A stretch of DNA of 64,000 nucleotides, from NCBI RefSeq assembly GCF_036010665.1, contig NZ_CP108581.1, positions 2,709,501 to 2,773,500 on the forward strand. Direction: 5' to 3'. The DNA comes from Microbispora sp. NBC_01189. GTDB taxonomy: Bacteria; Actinomycetota; Actinomycetes; Streptosporangiales; Streptosporangiaceae. The notes beneath the pieces were generated by a model. It made no database searches. It saw only the letters and a program-made list of their open reading frames with translations, and was not told where the DNA came from. Of this stretch, positions 1-8,168 are shown in pieces. The position numbers were made by a program, and so were the translations under genes. Numbering within the stretch: position 1 is the first letter of the stretch; each line of letters begins with the position of its first letter.

Positions 1-187
1 CACTCCTGGCAGGCGGCCCAGTCCACATCGTAATGAGCGCCTCCGGACCTGGCCGGGGGCGCTGCCGGACCGCCGGTGCTGTGTTCCTGGTGGAACCCGG
101 AACCAGGCTGAACCCCAGTGAATGTCGTACTGGGTCAGTAGGCTGTGCGTCCCGTATAGCGCCGTGCCGTCTTCCCAGGAGAACCTC

Positions 188-991
188 GTGCGACTGTTAG
201 CCTCCGCTGCCGTTCTCGGCCTCTTCGCGACTGGTCTGACCGCCGTGCCGGCCCAAGCCTCCGCTGCCAAAGTGGCGTACGGCTGGGCCTGGTCGGACGG
301 GAAGGGAAAACTCCGTATCACGCCGCGCGCAGCCAAGCCGGTCACGATGCATTACGGAATCAGGAGTTTCCGGCTGAAGCCCCTGGCCGGAGCCAAAGAG
401 ATTCGGCTCGACTACTCCTCGGCCTCCTTCTATCGGACAACGGTCACATGCGACGCCAAGGACAACGCAGGCAAATACGCCATAAGCGCCAAGGGTCTCG
501 GCACAACCGCATGTGCTCCCCGCGACCTCGCTTTCGTTTTCACGCTCGGGCCCACGCTGGTCCGCATCGTCTATGACGGCACCAGAGCCACCACGATCCA
601 CCAGTTCTGGGCCGGTGTCGCGACCGAGAGGGGCAAGGTCGCCTTTGGCACCCTTCGGTACCTCGGAGACGGAACTCCGGGCCCCAGCATCAGCGGCATC
701 GTGAGTTTCACTCCGGAGGGCGGTCAGCCGATGAAACTCGGGTACGACTGGATGGCTGGATTCAATCGAATCACTGAGGCATGTAACGCCGACTGGCTCA
801 CCGGTGGTGATTCGCGCAACGCGGACGAGGAGGGCGTAGGCTCAATCGCCTGCAACGCCCGTCAGATGACCGCGGTTCTCAAGCGCCTAAAGCGCCCCGT
901 TTTCGCCAAAATTCACTACTCCCCTTTGGTGGGAAGCATGAACCAGCTATGGGAAGTCAGCCTCGAAGCCCGACGGCCCAGTGGAAACTGA
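188..991 (+). CDS. Secreted protein of unknown function with internal duplication
   Basis: 267 aa. I chose the GTG at 188 because an AGGAG box lies just upstream and translation then begins directly with a signal peptide: hydrophobic core at residues 3-20 and an AQA/ASA cleavage site near 23-26. The mature part seems to be two related halves. Each has a Cys pair about 20-25 residues apart (CDAK...ACAP and CNAD...ACNA), and each ends in a similar strand pattern (IHQFW in the first half, MNQLW in the second). I do not recognise the family. It is probably a small extracellular beta-rich protein with two disulfides. An upstream ATG at 122 would bury the signal peptide and has no ribosome binding site. 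Confidence 0.75.
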   Translation: MRLLASAAVLGLFATGLTAVPAQASAAKVAYGWAWSDGKGKLRITPRAAKPVTMHYGIRSFRLKPLAGAKEIRLDYSSASFYRTTVTCDAKDNAGKYAISAKGLGTTACAPRDLAFVFTLGPTLVRIVYDGTRATTIHQFWAGVATERGKVAFGTLRYLGDGTPGPSISGIVSFTPEGGQPMKLGYDWMAGFNRITEACNADWLTGGDSRNADEEGVGSIACNARQMTAVLKRLKRPVFAKIHYSPLVGSMNQLWEVSLEARRPSGN

Positions 992-1179
992 CATATCGCC
1001 CGCTGAGCCCCCGAGCGCCGGCAGCTCCGTGACCGCAACGTCCACCACCAGGGTCAGCTCGGGTAACGGTCTGATTCTGTGTGTGGTGAAGGAGTTCAAG
1101 GAAACACGTCTCGCTCGGTCTGTCATGGACCGCATCTTCAAGAATTGATCGGAAACGGTAGTCACGCAGATAGACACGC

Positions 1180-1212
1180 AAAGGCCCTCCCGGGTGGACC
1201 GGGAGGGCCTTT
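1180..1212. terminator. Rho-independent-type hairpin beside the tRNA-Thr remnant
   Basis: A perfect 14-bp stem (AAAGGCCCTCCCGG with CCGGGAGGGCCTTT) and a 5-nt loop. It lies directly beyond the displaced 3' fragment of tRNA-Thr, and the same hairpin follows the intact tRNA at 2468-2499. It is probably the original tRNA terminator, left on the chromosomal side of an insertion. Confidence 0.7.
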
Positions 1213-1216
1213 GTGG

Positions 1217-1256
1217 TGGAGCCGCCTAAGGGAATCGAACCCTTGACCCCTTCATT
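1217..1256 (-). repeat. Direct repeat of the tRNA-Thr 3' end (att-like, distal)
   Basis: These 40 bp match 2504-2543 exactly, which is the CCA end, acceptor 3' strand, T-arm and part of the anticodon stem of tRNA-Thr. The rest of the tRNA is missing here. This is the scar expected when an element integrates into a tRNA gene and displaces the original 3' end. Confidence 0.85.
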
Positions 1257-1606
1257 TCGTGCGCAGACCCGCGGCGCATCCGCCGACGACATCAGCGACA
1301 AGGTTGTCTCCAATCATCCAGCCGCCACCATCGAGGGTTACCACCACAGCGCTTGGCGGCGATCTCGAACGGCCCGATTTCGGGCTAGTGCGACTAGTCA
1401 CCTACGGTTAAGCATCGGAAGGTGGTGACTTCCGATAGACGCCACCACCTTCCAGGGAATACCCCACTATCGACGACCGATTCGCCGTTCAATGCATCAT
1501 CGACGCAAACCATAGCTTGGCCGTCCGAGGACAAGATTCACAACCTGGCCCCAGCTCTAAATTTCATGCTAGGCGCCCACCCAGAAGGCCTCACCGATGG
1601 GACGGC
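1257..1606. other. Non-coding remnant DNA inside the decayed island
   Basis: No convincing coding frame in about 350 bp. GC content is lower than in flanking genes. I see no recognisable regulatory element. It is consistent with degraded mobile-element DNA. Confidence 0.4.
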
Positions 1607-1894
1607 TTAAATATTTGACTCGGAATCGACGGTGGTATAGCCCTCCCGCCACTGGTCCTCGTCTACCTGGTAGTCTGCGTACCAGAAGCAGTTGGGCTCA
1701 TCCTTGAATCCGGGGAGTAGCCTTGCAGATGCGATCCTTTTCTCAGCCTTCCCAGGAGTTGAATACACTCCTAGAAGTTTGACATCGTCGCCTTCTTCCT
1801 CCGAGGCCCAGAATCCGTCGTTCTCGAAGTGTCGAACGTTTCCGCTATCATCTTGGGCCACGTGGTGAACATGCCACAAAAGATAAACCTTCAC
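1607..1894 (-). CDS. Small DUF7336-like protein
   Basis: 95 aa, soluble and acidic, with no signal peptide or membrane segment. The pattern is an opening beta strand (MKVYLLWHV), then a 'KLLGVYST..KAEKRI' segment, then 'LPGFKD', and a closing 'W.EGY' motif. It resembles short DUF7336-type proteins, which keep a K-x-G-V-Y-S...KAE...PGF...W-x-E-G-F/Y pattern; this assignment is from memory and needs a profile search. It is the only apparently intact gene between the tRNA-Thr repeats, so it may be cargo of the lost element. Its lower GC than its neighbours fits acquisition. The function is unknown; such proteins sometimes sit beside toxins, but no toxin is visible here. Confidence 0.6.
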   Translation of the reverse strand: MKVYLLWHVHHVAQDDSGNVRHFENDGFWASEEEGDDVKLLGVYSTPGKAEKRIASARLLPGFKDEPNCFWYADYQVDEDQWREGYTTVDSESNI

Positions 1895-2174
1895 GTGGCG
1901 TCCCCCTTCGATTTATGTGTTCCTTGAGCCGCCTCGACTCACGCGAGATGCGAGGCGCGTAATGACAGATGGATGCGTAGGGGCAAACGGTCAGAGTGGC
2001 ACGGATGTGCTTCGACGTTCGCCCCTATCCCTCAACCGCGCCACGTCAAGGTGCTACCGGAAACCTCCGGCCTGCCCAGCTGGCCAGCCCACTTCAGGCC
2101 GAAGCGGCGCGTCTTGCCCTTGCGCTTCCCGTTGACCTTCACCGTGGTGTCGTCAGCGATCGACGCAAAGGCGC

Positions 2175-2426
2175 GAGCCGCGCAACTTCAACCGCTCGTT
2201 TGAGATGCATTGCCGGAACTCCGGTATCCCACGGATCCGCGTGCACGACACCCGGCATACCTGCGCGTCGCTCCTGGCCGCGCTCGACGTTCATCCACGC
2301 GTCGCCATGCGGATCCTCAGGCACTCGCAGATCTCGGTGACCATGAACGTCTACACGCAGATTCCGACGCCTGAGACTCGTAGGGCGCTGGACCGGCTGA
2401 ACGACAGTTTGGACGACGAGGGGTAG
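2175..2426 (+). pseudogene. Tyrosine recombinase (integrase) C-terminal remnant
   Basis: About 83 codons encode the end of a phage-type integrase. They include the H-x-x-R box (HDTRHT), the conserved His of LRHSQI and the catalytic Tyr of NVYTQI, followed by a short tail. The sequence is homologous back to about 2175 (EPRNFNRSFE), but the N-terminal arm-binding and core domains are absent and no start is visible, so it is a fragment. It lies 80 bp from the intact tRNA-Thr and inside the direct repeats, as expected for the integrase of an element that used this tRNA as attB. Confidence 0.85.
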
Positions 2427-2467
2427 CGCGGCCCCGTTGCTGTACCGAACTGCTGTACGCCCATGAA

Positions 2468-2499
2468 AAAGGCCCTTCCGGATCACCGGGAGGGCCTTT
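2468..2499 (-). terminator. Terminator downstream of tRNA-Thr
   Basis: Hairpin AAAGGCCCTTCCGG / CCGGGAGGGCCTTT with two G-U pairs and a 4-nt loop. Read on the minus strand it begins 5 nt after the CCA end of tRNA-Thr. Confidence 0.75.
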
Positions 2500-2503
2500 G
2501 ACC

Positions 2504-2543
2504 TGGAGCCGCCTAAGGGAATCGAACCCTTGACCCCTTCATT
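2504..2543 (-). repeat. Direct repeat within tRNA-Thr (att-like, proximal)
   Basis: The tRNA-side copy of the 40-bp repeat also found at 1217-1256. The distance between copies (about 1.29 kb) defines the remnant island. Confidence 0.85.
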
Positions 2544-2580
2544 ACGAGTGAAGTGCTCTGGCCGACTGAGCTAAGGCGGC
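2504..2580 (-). tRNA. tRNA-Thr(CGT)
   Basis: The minus strand folds as a cloverleaf: acceptor GCCGCCT/AGGCGGC, D-stem GCTC/GAGC, anticodon stem CTTCA/TGAAG with loop CTCGTAA, and T-stem AAGGG/CCCTT with TTCGATT loop. A genomically encoded CCA is present. Anticodon CGT reads ACG (Thr). The 3' 40 nt recur at 1217-1256. Confidence 0.97.
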
Positions 2581-2950
2581 GCGCCGCGTACGGCTTCGCA
2601 CAGTCTACAGGGTCGGCCGGGCTCTCGTGCACCGGCCGCCCGTCCGGTGTGCCGTGTCCACAGGAGCTGCCGCCGTACTGCGGAGACGGGCCGGCTCGCA
2701 CGGCGGGCGGGAAAGATCCGCAGGGCCGGGTAAATTCTCTCTCGCCACCTCGGGGTCGTCCCTTTACCGGGAAACGGGACAAGCCCGGCGCAGGTGTCAC
2801 AGGAGGAGCGCTCCGCCTCTCTTGGCCAGGTCATCCGGCCGGCGGACGCCGCACGACATTCTCCGGAACCGGTCGCGTCCGGTGGCCGCTCCTCCTGGCA
2901 GGCGGCATGCTGGTCCTCGTCACGCAGACGACGGCAGGGGAACGACGAGC
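2581..2950. other. Intergenic region upstream of the hydrolase lipoprotein
   Basis: About 370 bp with an open frame that runs into the downstream gene but has no coding character. It must hold the promoters of tRNA-Thr (minus) and the lipoprotein gene (plus). I see no clear operator or riboswitch. Confidence 0.4.
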
Positions 2951-4549
2951 ATGCGACTGGCCGGCCAGACCGCCAAGGTCACACGTAGGACGAAGCGGCG
3001 AAGCGATGGCCCGGGCCGGCGCCTGGCGGCCGCGGCGGTGATCGCCCTGCTGCCGATCAGCGCCTGCTCCGCCCGCACCCCGGCCACGTCCCAGCAGCCC
3101 GGTGTGACCAAGGCGGTCCCGGCGATGCGGACGCCCGCGTCCGAGCTGCGCGCCTTCTACGAGCAGCGCCCTGACTGGAAGGACTGCGGCGACGGCTTCC
3201 AGTGCGCCAGGATCCAGGTGCCTCTCGACTACACCAAGCCCTCCGGCGAGCGCATCGAGATCAGCGCGATCCGCCTGCCGGCCTCCGGCAAGCGGGCCAG
3301 CTCGCTACTCATCAACCCCGGCGGGCCCGGGGGTTCGGGCATCCAGTACGCGCGGGCCGCCAAGTCCGTGGTCAGCGAGCGGGTGCGCGAGCAGTACGAC
3401 GTCGTCGGCTTCGATCCGCGCGGCGTCGGCGAGTCGACTCCCGTCCACTGCATGACCGGCCCCCAGCTCGACAAGTACGTCGGCATGGACTCCAGCCCGG
3501 ACACCCCGGCGGAGGTCACCGAGCTGGACAACGCGTCCAAGCAGTTCGCGGAGCGGTGCGAGGCCCAGTCGGCCCGCCTGCTGCCGCACGTGGGCACGGC
3601 CGACGCGGCCAGGGACATCGACGTCCTGCGCGGCGTCCTGGGCGACGCCGGGCTCACCTACCTGGGCAAGTCGTACGGCACCTATCTCGGCGCGATGTAC
3701 GCCGAGCTGTTCCCCAAGAACGTGCGGGCGCTGGTGCTCGACGGCGCGGTGGATCCCGCCATGTCGGCCATCAAGTCCAACGAGGTGCAGGCCAAGGGCT
3801 TCGAGGTGGCGCTGAAGGCGTTCGCCGAAGACTGCTTCCTCGACGGCGCCTGCCCCTTCACCAGCCGCACGGTGGACGGCGCGATGAAGGAGATCAGCGA
3901 CCTGCTGGCGAGGGCCGACCGGCAGCCGCTGAAGAACGATCTCGGCGACGGCCGGGTCGTCAACGAGGCGTGGACGGTGCTCGGCATCGCCACCCCGCTC
4001 TACGAGCGAAACGCGTGGCCCCAGCTTCGGCAGGCCCTGGGGCAGGCTATGACCCACGGCAACGGCACGTCCCTGCTGCGGATGGCCGACCTGCTGGTCG
4101 ACCGCCGGTCCGACGGGACCTACTCGAACCAGACCGAGGCCAACATGGCCGTCAACTGCGTGGACCACCGCTATCCCACGTCGCTCGACGCGTACGGCAA
4201 GGCAGCCGACGCGGCCGGGAAGATGGCCCCGCACTTCGGGCCGTTCGTGATGTGGGGGTCGCTGCCCTGCGCGTACTGGCCCGCGAAGTCGGCCGAGGCC
4301 GACAAGCCGATCAAGGGGGAGGGCGCGCCGCCCATCCTCGTCGTCGGCACGCTGCGCGACCCCGCCACGCCGTACGAGTGGGCGCAGGGGCTCGCGAAGG
4401 AGCTGACCTCGGGCGTGCTGCTGGGCTACGACGGCGACGGCCACACGGCCTACCGCAGCGGCTCCACCTGCGTGGACACCGCGGTCGACGACTACCTGCT
4501 CACGCTGCGCGCGCCCAAGAACGGCACGGTCTGCCCGAAGGCGACCTGA
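2951..4549 (+). CDS. Secreted alpha/beta-hydrolase lipoprotein, tripeptidyl-aminopeptidase-like (S33)
   Basis: 532 aa. The ATG at 2951 follows an AGGGGA stretch. A basic N-terminus and hydrophobic segment lead to a lipobox (ISA-Cys39), so the protein should be anchored outside the membrane. The hydrolase core has an oxyanion-type motif (INPGGPGGSG), the nucleophile elbow GKSYGT with Ser241, a putative acid Asp470 in RDPATPY and His498 in DGDGHTAY. The C-terminal third matches TAP-like domains of Streptomyces SlpD/SlpE/Tap peptidases, which trim N-terminal tri- or dipeptides from extracellular proteins. Length and layout are normal for that family. The exact substrate cannot be told from sequence. 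It converges with the next gene over a shared hairpin. Confidence 0.88.
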   Translation: MRLAGQTAKVTRRTKRRSDGPGRRLAAAAVIALLPISACSARTPATSQQPGVTKAVPAMRTPASELRAFYEQRPDWKDCGDGFQCARIQVPLDYTKPSGERIEISAIRLPASGKRASSLLINPGGPGGSGIQYARAAKSVVSERVREQYDVVGFDPRGVGESTPVHCMTGPQLDKYVGMDSSPDTPAEVTELDNASKQFAERCEAQSARLLPHVGTADAARDIDVLRGVLGDAGLTYLGKSYGTYLGAMYAELFPKNVRALVLDGAVDPAMSAIKSNEVQAKGFEVALKAFAEDCFLDGACPFTSRTVDGAMKEISDLLARADRQPLKNDLGDGRVVNEAWTVLGIATPLYERNAWPQLRQALGQAMTHGNGTSLLRMADLLVDRRSDGTYSNQTEANMAVNCVDHRYPTSLDAYGKAADAAGKMAPHFGPFVMWGSLPCAYWPAKSAEADKPIKGEGAPPILVVGTLRDPATPYEWAQGLAKELTSGVLLGYDGDGHTAYRSGSTCVDTAVDDYLLTLRAPKNGTVCPKAT

Positions 4550-4559
4550 GCTGAGCGGT

Positions 4560-6743
4560 TCACGAGCGGGCCGGTACGCGACGCGTGCCGGCCCGCTCGA
4601 CGACCGTCGCCCCGGTCTCGGACTCCAGCGCGGGGGCGTACCCCGCGGCCCGCAACCGCGCGAGGGTCTCCTCCTCATCGGCGGCGCTGATCAGCACGGT
4701 AGGCGCGATCTTGCGCAGGCCCAGCGCGCGCAGCGCCTGCGCGCGGGCGAGTTCCTCGACGAGGGCCTCGTCGTCCGCGCGGAGGCAGCACCCGGACCGC
4801 ACCACCCGGACCCGGCCGTGCACGCGGGCCGTGTCCTTGACCAGGTATTCGAGCGTCTGCGGCAGCGGCCCCTCCGCGGCCCCGGCCAGGCGCGCGAGCA
4901 GGTCGCCGGCCTCATAGCCCTGGTCGAACGCGCGGCGCACGGTCGCCGCGCTCAGCCGCCAGACCACCGCGTGCCCTTCCGACTCGCGCTCGGCCACGTC
5001 GTCCAGCAGTTCGGCGAGGGACGAGTCGGGCATCCCGGGGACCACCGCCGTCAGGTCGGCCTGGAACCGGGCGGTGGCCTGGGCGGGCGGCAACATGGCC
5101 GACAGGGCCGCCGCCAGCGCGGCCTCCGGTGACCGCCACGCCTCACCGCTGACCAGCAGGTCCCGTACGGCGTGCCCGACGACCGTGAGGGCTCCCCCGG
5201 CGGCCACGCCGAGCAGGCCCGCCTCGCGCAGGATGGCACCCGCCTGCTCGGCGCCGAGACGCGAGGCCGAGACGTGATAGGGACGATGCCAGGCGGCGCG
5301 GAGCATCAGGTAGTGGAGACTGTCGGCCGGAAGGCTCTTCCCGGGCGGCACGGCGGCGAGGGCTTCGAGCAGGGCGTATCTGAGGCTGGCCGCGTGCGGG
5401 TCGGTGGGCTCGGTGAGGGCGACGGGCGTCCCGGCCTCCGCGGGCCAGTAGGTGTAGGTCGCGGGCAGGGTCGCCCAGGTTCCGATGATCTTGGCCAGCC
5501 GCTCGACGGGCGGCCGCTTGAGCCAGCCGTCGTACTCGGTGGTCGGCAGCAGGTTCACCACCGGTTCGGGCAGCTTGCCGCGATGCCCCTTCGGGCGCAC
5601 CACCGGCTCGGCGTGCAGGCCGAGCAGTTCCGCCTGGGTGGCCAGGTCGATCCAGAACCTCGCGATGTCCTCGGTCACGCCGACGGCCTTGGCGAGGCGC
5701 TTGGTGTCCCGCACCGCCAGCCCGCCGGCCTTGCGCAGGGTGGGCGGCCGGCTGACACACGCCGCGAGCAGGCGTTCGATCTGGGAGAGCGCGGAGGTGG
5801 CGGCCGCCTGCGCGGTCCCCTCCGCTCCCTCCGAGCCGGGCAGGTCGTCCGGCGGCGGCGAGGGTTCGGGGGTGAACGGCACGCGCGGCCCGCCGAGGAC
5901 CGCCGTGGCCACCTCGAACGGCACCTCGGCCACGTCGGGCGGCCCCGCCGGGAGCAGCAGGCCGTGCGTCACCAGCCAGTCGGTGCCCGGGTCGCCGGAA
6001 CCTCCGGGACGGACGACGTACCTGATGTTGTGCTCGTAGCCGTAGCCGCTGTGGAACTGGTAGGCGTGGGTGCGCAGCCGTGATCCGTGCCCGACGAGGC
6101 GCAGCAGCCAGTCCCGTACGGACGCGGGGGCGCCCGCGACCAGGGCCCGCACCCGCTCGGGATCGCCCAGCAGGCCGAGCACGTTCCGTTCCGCGACCTC
6201 CCGTACGCGGGCCTTCGGGAACCCCAGGGCGTCGGCGATCGCGTGAACCTCGGGGGCGTTGAAGTACGCGGCGAAGAGGTCGGCGGCCGGACGCCCGAGC
6301 CCCGTCTCGCCGGCGAGGTCCATGTGGACGGCGCCGGGCACGATCACCTGGTCGCCGTGCGGCGGGAGCACCAGCGCCACGCCCGCCAGCTGGTCCAGGA
6401 CGGCGTCGGCGGCCCTGCGCCGGTCGAGGTCGGGCCCGGCGAGCAGGTCGAGCACGTCGGCGCGGGGCACGGCGCGGCCGGCCGGATCGTTCCCCTCCAG
6501 GTGATAAGCCAGCGGCCCGTGCCGCCGAGCCGCCAGCCAGGCGACCGCCGAGAGCGCCTGACGCTGGGGCAGCGTGCAGGAACTCACGAGCGGCACCACC
6601 GCCTGCCGCCGGAGCAGCAGCCGGGCCAGGTCCTGTGGCGGGATGTCCTCGTCGACGACGAACCCCACCCGGGCGAGCAGCAGCCGCCGCTCGTCGGGCG
6701 ACCTGGTCCTCAACCACGTGGTCAGATGCCGGGGCGTGCTCAC
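4560..6743 (-). CDS. Helicase-associated-domain (Helicase_C_3 / XPB-like) protein
   Basis: 727 aa, cytoplasmic, with no signal peptide and no Walker motifs. The N-terminus (LTTWLRTRSPDERRLLL) and the C-terminal half, with repeated short helical segments ending in LISAADEEETLARLRAAGY, match the actinobacterial family annotated as 'helicase-associated domain' or XPB/Ssl2 N-terminal-like. Members sit near DNA repair or helicase genes and are thought to bind nucleic acid, but the role is undefined. A proline-rich linker near residues 290-310 separates the halves. It is transcribed away from HxlR; the start follows from gene spacing. Confidence 0.75.
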   Translation of the reverse strand: MSTPRHLTTWLRTRSPDERRLLLARVGFVVDEDIPPQDLARLLLRRQAVVPLVSSCTLPQRQALSAVAWLAARRHGPLAYHLEGNDPAGRAVPRADVLDLLAGPDLDRRRAADAVLDQLAGVALVLPPHGDQVIVPGAVHMDLAGETGLGRPAADLFAAYFNAPEVHAIADALGFPKARVREVAERNVLGLLGDPERVRALVAGAPASVRDWLLRLVGHGSRLRTHAYQFHSGYGYEHNIRYVVRPGGSGDPGTDWLVTHGLLLPAGPPDVAEVPFEVATAVLGGPRVPFTPEPSPPPDDLPGSEGAEGTAQAAATSALSQIERLLAACVSRPPTLRKAGGLAVRDTKRLAKAVGVTEDIARFWIDLATQAELLGLHAEPVVRPKGHRGKLPEPVVNLLPTTEYDGWLKRPPVERLAKIIGTWATLPATYTYWPAEAGTPVALTEPTDPHAASLRYALLEALAAVPPGKSLPADSLHYLMLRAAWHRPYHVSASRLGAEQAGAILREAGLLGVAAGGALTVVGHAVRDLLVSGEAWRSPEAALAAALSAMLPPAQATARFQADLTAVVPGMPDSSLAELLDDVAERESEGHAVVWRLSAATVRRAFDQGYEAGDLLARLAGAAEGPLPQTLEYLVKDTARVHGRVRVVRSGCCLRADDEALVEELARAQALRALGLRKIAPTVLISAADEEETLARLRAAGYAPALESETGATVVERAGTRRVPARS
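4563..4599. terminator. Bidirectional terminator between convergent genes
   Basis: A 12-bp perfect stem (CGAGCGGGCCGG / CCGGCCCGCTCG) with a 13-nt loop. It lies just after the lipoprotein stop codon and overlaps the last codons of the convergent gene. Confidence 0.6.
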
Positions 6744-6794
6744 GACGGCACCCTACCCGCGCTCCACCACCCGCCGGGCCTTCGCCGGATGTCC

Positions 6795-7124
6795 TCAGCC
6801 CGCGTGCTGCGCGGCCCAGGCGCAGATGGCGCCGAGCGGTTCGCGCAGCGTACGGCCGAGGTCGGTCAGCGCGTACTCGACGTGCTGGGGCGCGGTGTCC
6901 TTGACGACCCGGCGTTCGACCATCCCGTCCGCCTCCATGCCGCGCAGCGTCTCGGTCAGCACCTTCTGGGTGATGCCCGGCAGCCGGCGGCGCAACTGGC
7001 CGTGCCGCTGGGGCCCGGCCAGCAGCGCGTAGATCACCAGCACCCGCCACTTCGCCGCGAACCGCTCCAGCGCCTGCCGCGTCGCGCAGGACTCCTCCAG
7101 CACGTCGGGGATCACCGGGTCCAT
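6795..7124 (-). CDS. HxlR-family winged-helix transcriptional regulator
   Basis: 109 aa. The ATG at 7124 is preceded by GGGAGG. The protein has the family's N-terminal Cys (SCATRQAL), the 'KWRVLVIYALLAGPQRHGQLRRRLPGI' type recognition region, TLRGMEADGMVER and a YALTDLGRTL wing. HxlR proteins are DNA-binding dimers that often respond to reactive electrophiles or oxidation through that Cys. It is divergent from the hydrolase at 7239, with 114 bp between starts, which suggests that it controls the hydrolase and itself. Confidence 0.9.
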   Translation of the reverse strand: MDPVIPDVLEESCATRQALERFAAKWRVLVIYALLAGPQRHGQLRRRLPGITQKVLTETLRGMEADGMVERRVVKDTAPQHVEYALTDLGRTLREPLGAICAWAAQHAG

Positions 7125-7238
7125 CTCGCCTCCCTGCTCTGTGGGATGGGCACCGCGAAGTGCCTTCTGGCGCCGTGGCCCAGGCACGCCTAGCCTCACG
7201 CTCACCGCGAGATCACACACTAGGACGGGGACACGGAC

Positions 7239-8162
7239 ATGAGCGATCTCACGATCCACACCTATCCGGCCGGGAAAGGCCGGCCGGCGACCGCCGTACG
7301 GACCGAACGGGTCACGTTCTCCGCGGGCGGTGTCGACCTCGCCGGGGATCTCCGGCTGCCGGATCTTCCCCTGCCCGCCCCCGCCGTCGCGCTCACCGGC
7401 CCGTTCACGGGAGTGAAGGAGCAGGTCACCGGGCTGTACGCGGACCGTCTCGCGCGGGCGGGCCTGGTCACCCTGGCCTTCGACCACCGGGGGTTCGGCG
7501 AGAGCGGCGGGCGGCGGGACCACGAGGACAGCGGGGGCAAACTCGCCGACCTCCGCGCCGCGGTGAGCCTGCTCGGCGGCCGGGCGGAGGTCGCCCCGGG
7601 CCGGATCGGGCTCGTCGGCGTGTGCCTCGGCGGCGGATACGCGGTGCGGGCCGCCGCCTCCGATCCCCGGGTGCGGGCCGTGGCCGGGATCGCCGGCGCG
7701 TACAACAGCCCGGCCTGGTTCGCCGAGCGCATGGGCCTCGACGCCTACAGGGGCGCGCTCGGGAGCTTCCTCGACCGGTACGACGAGCACCTGCCCGCGG
7801 TGGCGCCCGGCGACGGCGAGGCCGCCATGCCCGGCGCCGAGCCGTACGCCTACTACGGCACCTCCCGCTCGGCGTCGCCGCACTGGGTGAACGAGGTGAC
7901 CCGGGGGTCGCTCCACTCGCTGATGACCTTCGACGCGCTCGGGGCCGCCCCGCTTCTCGCCGCCACGCCGCTGCTCGTCGTGCACGGCCGGGCCGACGCC
8001 TACTGCGCCCCGGAACTGGCGGCCGAGCTCGCCGGCCGGAGCCCGGGCGAGAAGGAGGTGGTCTGGCTGGACTGCCGCGAGCACATCGACCTCTACGACG
8101 TGGAGCCCTACGTCACCCAGGCCGCCGACGCGACGGCCGCCTTCCTGCACGACCACCTCTGA
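7239..8162 (+). CDS. Dienelactone-hydrolase-like alpha/beta hydrolase with Cys nucleophile
   Basis: 307 aa, cytoplasmic. An alpha/beta-hydrolase fold is indicated by FDHRGFGESGG and the nucleophile elbow GVCLGG, where Cys replaces the usual Ser, as in dienelactone hydrolases. The likely acid is in HGRADAYC and the likely His in CREHIDLYD. The N-terminal extension (TYPAGKGRPATA) precedes the core. The divergent HxlR gene is its probable regulator. HxlR/hydrolase pairs of this kind fit a detoxification role, but the substrate is unknown. Confidence 0.8.
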   Translation: MSDLTIHTYPAGKGRPATAVRTERVTFSAGGVDLAGDLRLPDLPLPAPAVALTGPFTGVKEQVTGLYADRLARAGLVTLAFDHRGFGESGGRRDHEDSGGKLADLRAAVSLLGGRAEVAPGRIGLVGVCLGGGYAVRAAASDPRVRAVAGIAGAYNSPAWFAERMGLDAYRGALGSFLDRYDEHLPAVAPGDGEAAMPGAEPYAYYGTSRSASPHWVNEVTRGSLHSLMTFDALGAAPLLAATPLLVVHGRADAYCAPELAAELAGRSPGEKEVVWLDCREHIDLYDVEPYVTQAADATAAFLHDHL

Positions 8163-8168
8163 CCGGGT

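Noticed and set aside
1973..2203. Frames on both strands left of the integrase remnant, considered as excisionase or transposase
   Set aside because: Short, with stops, and no recognisable motif; treated as degraded element DNA.
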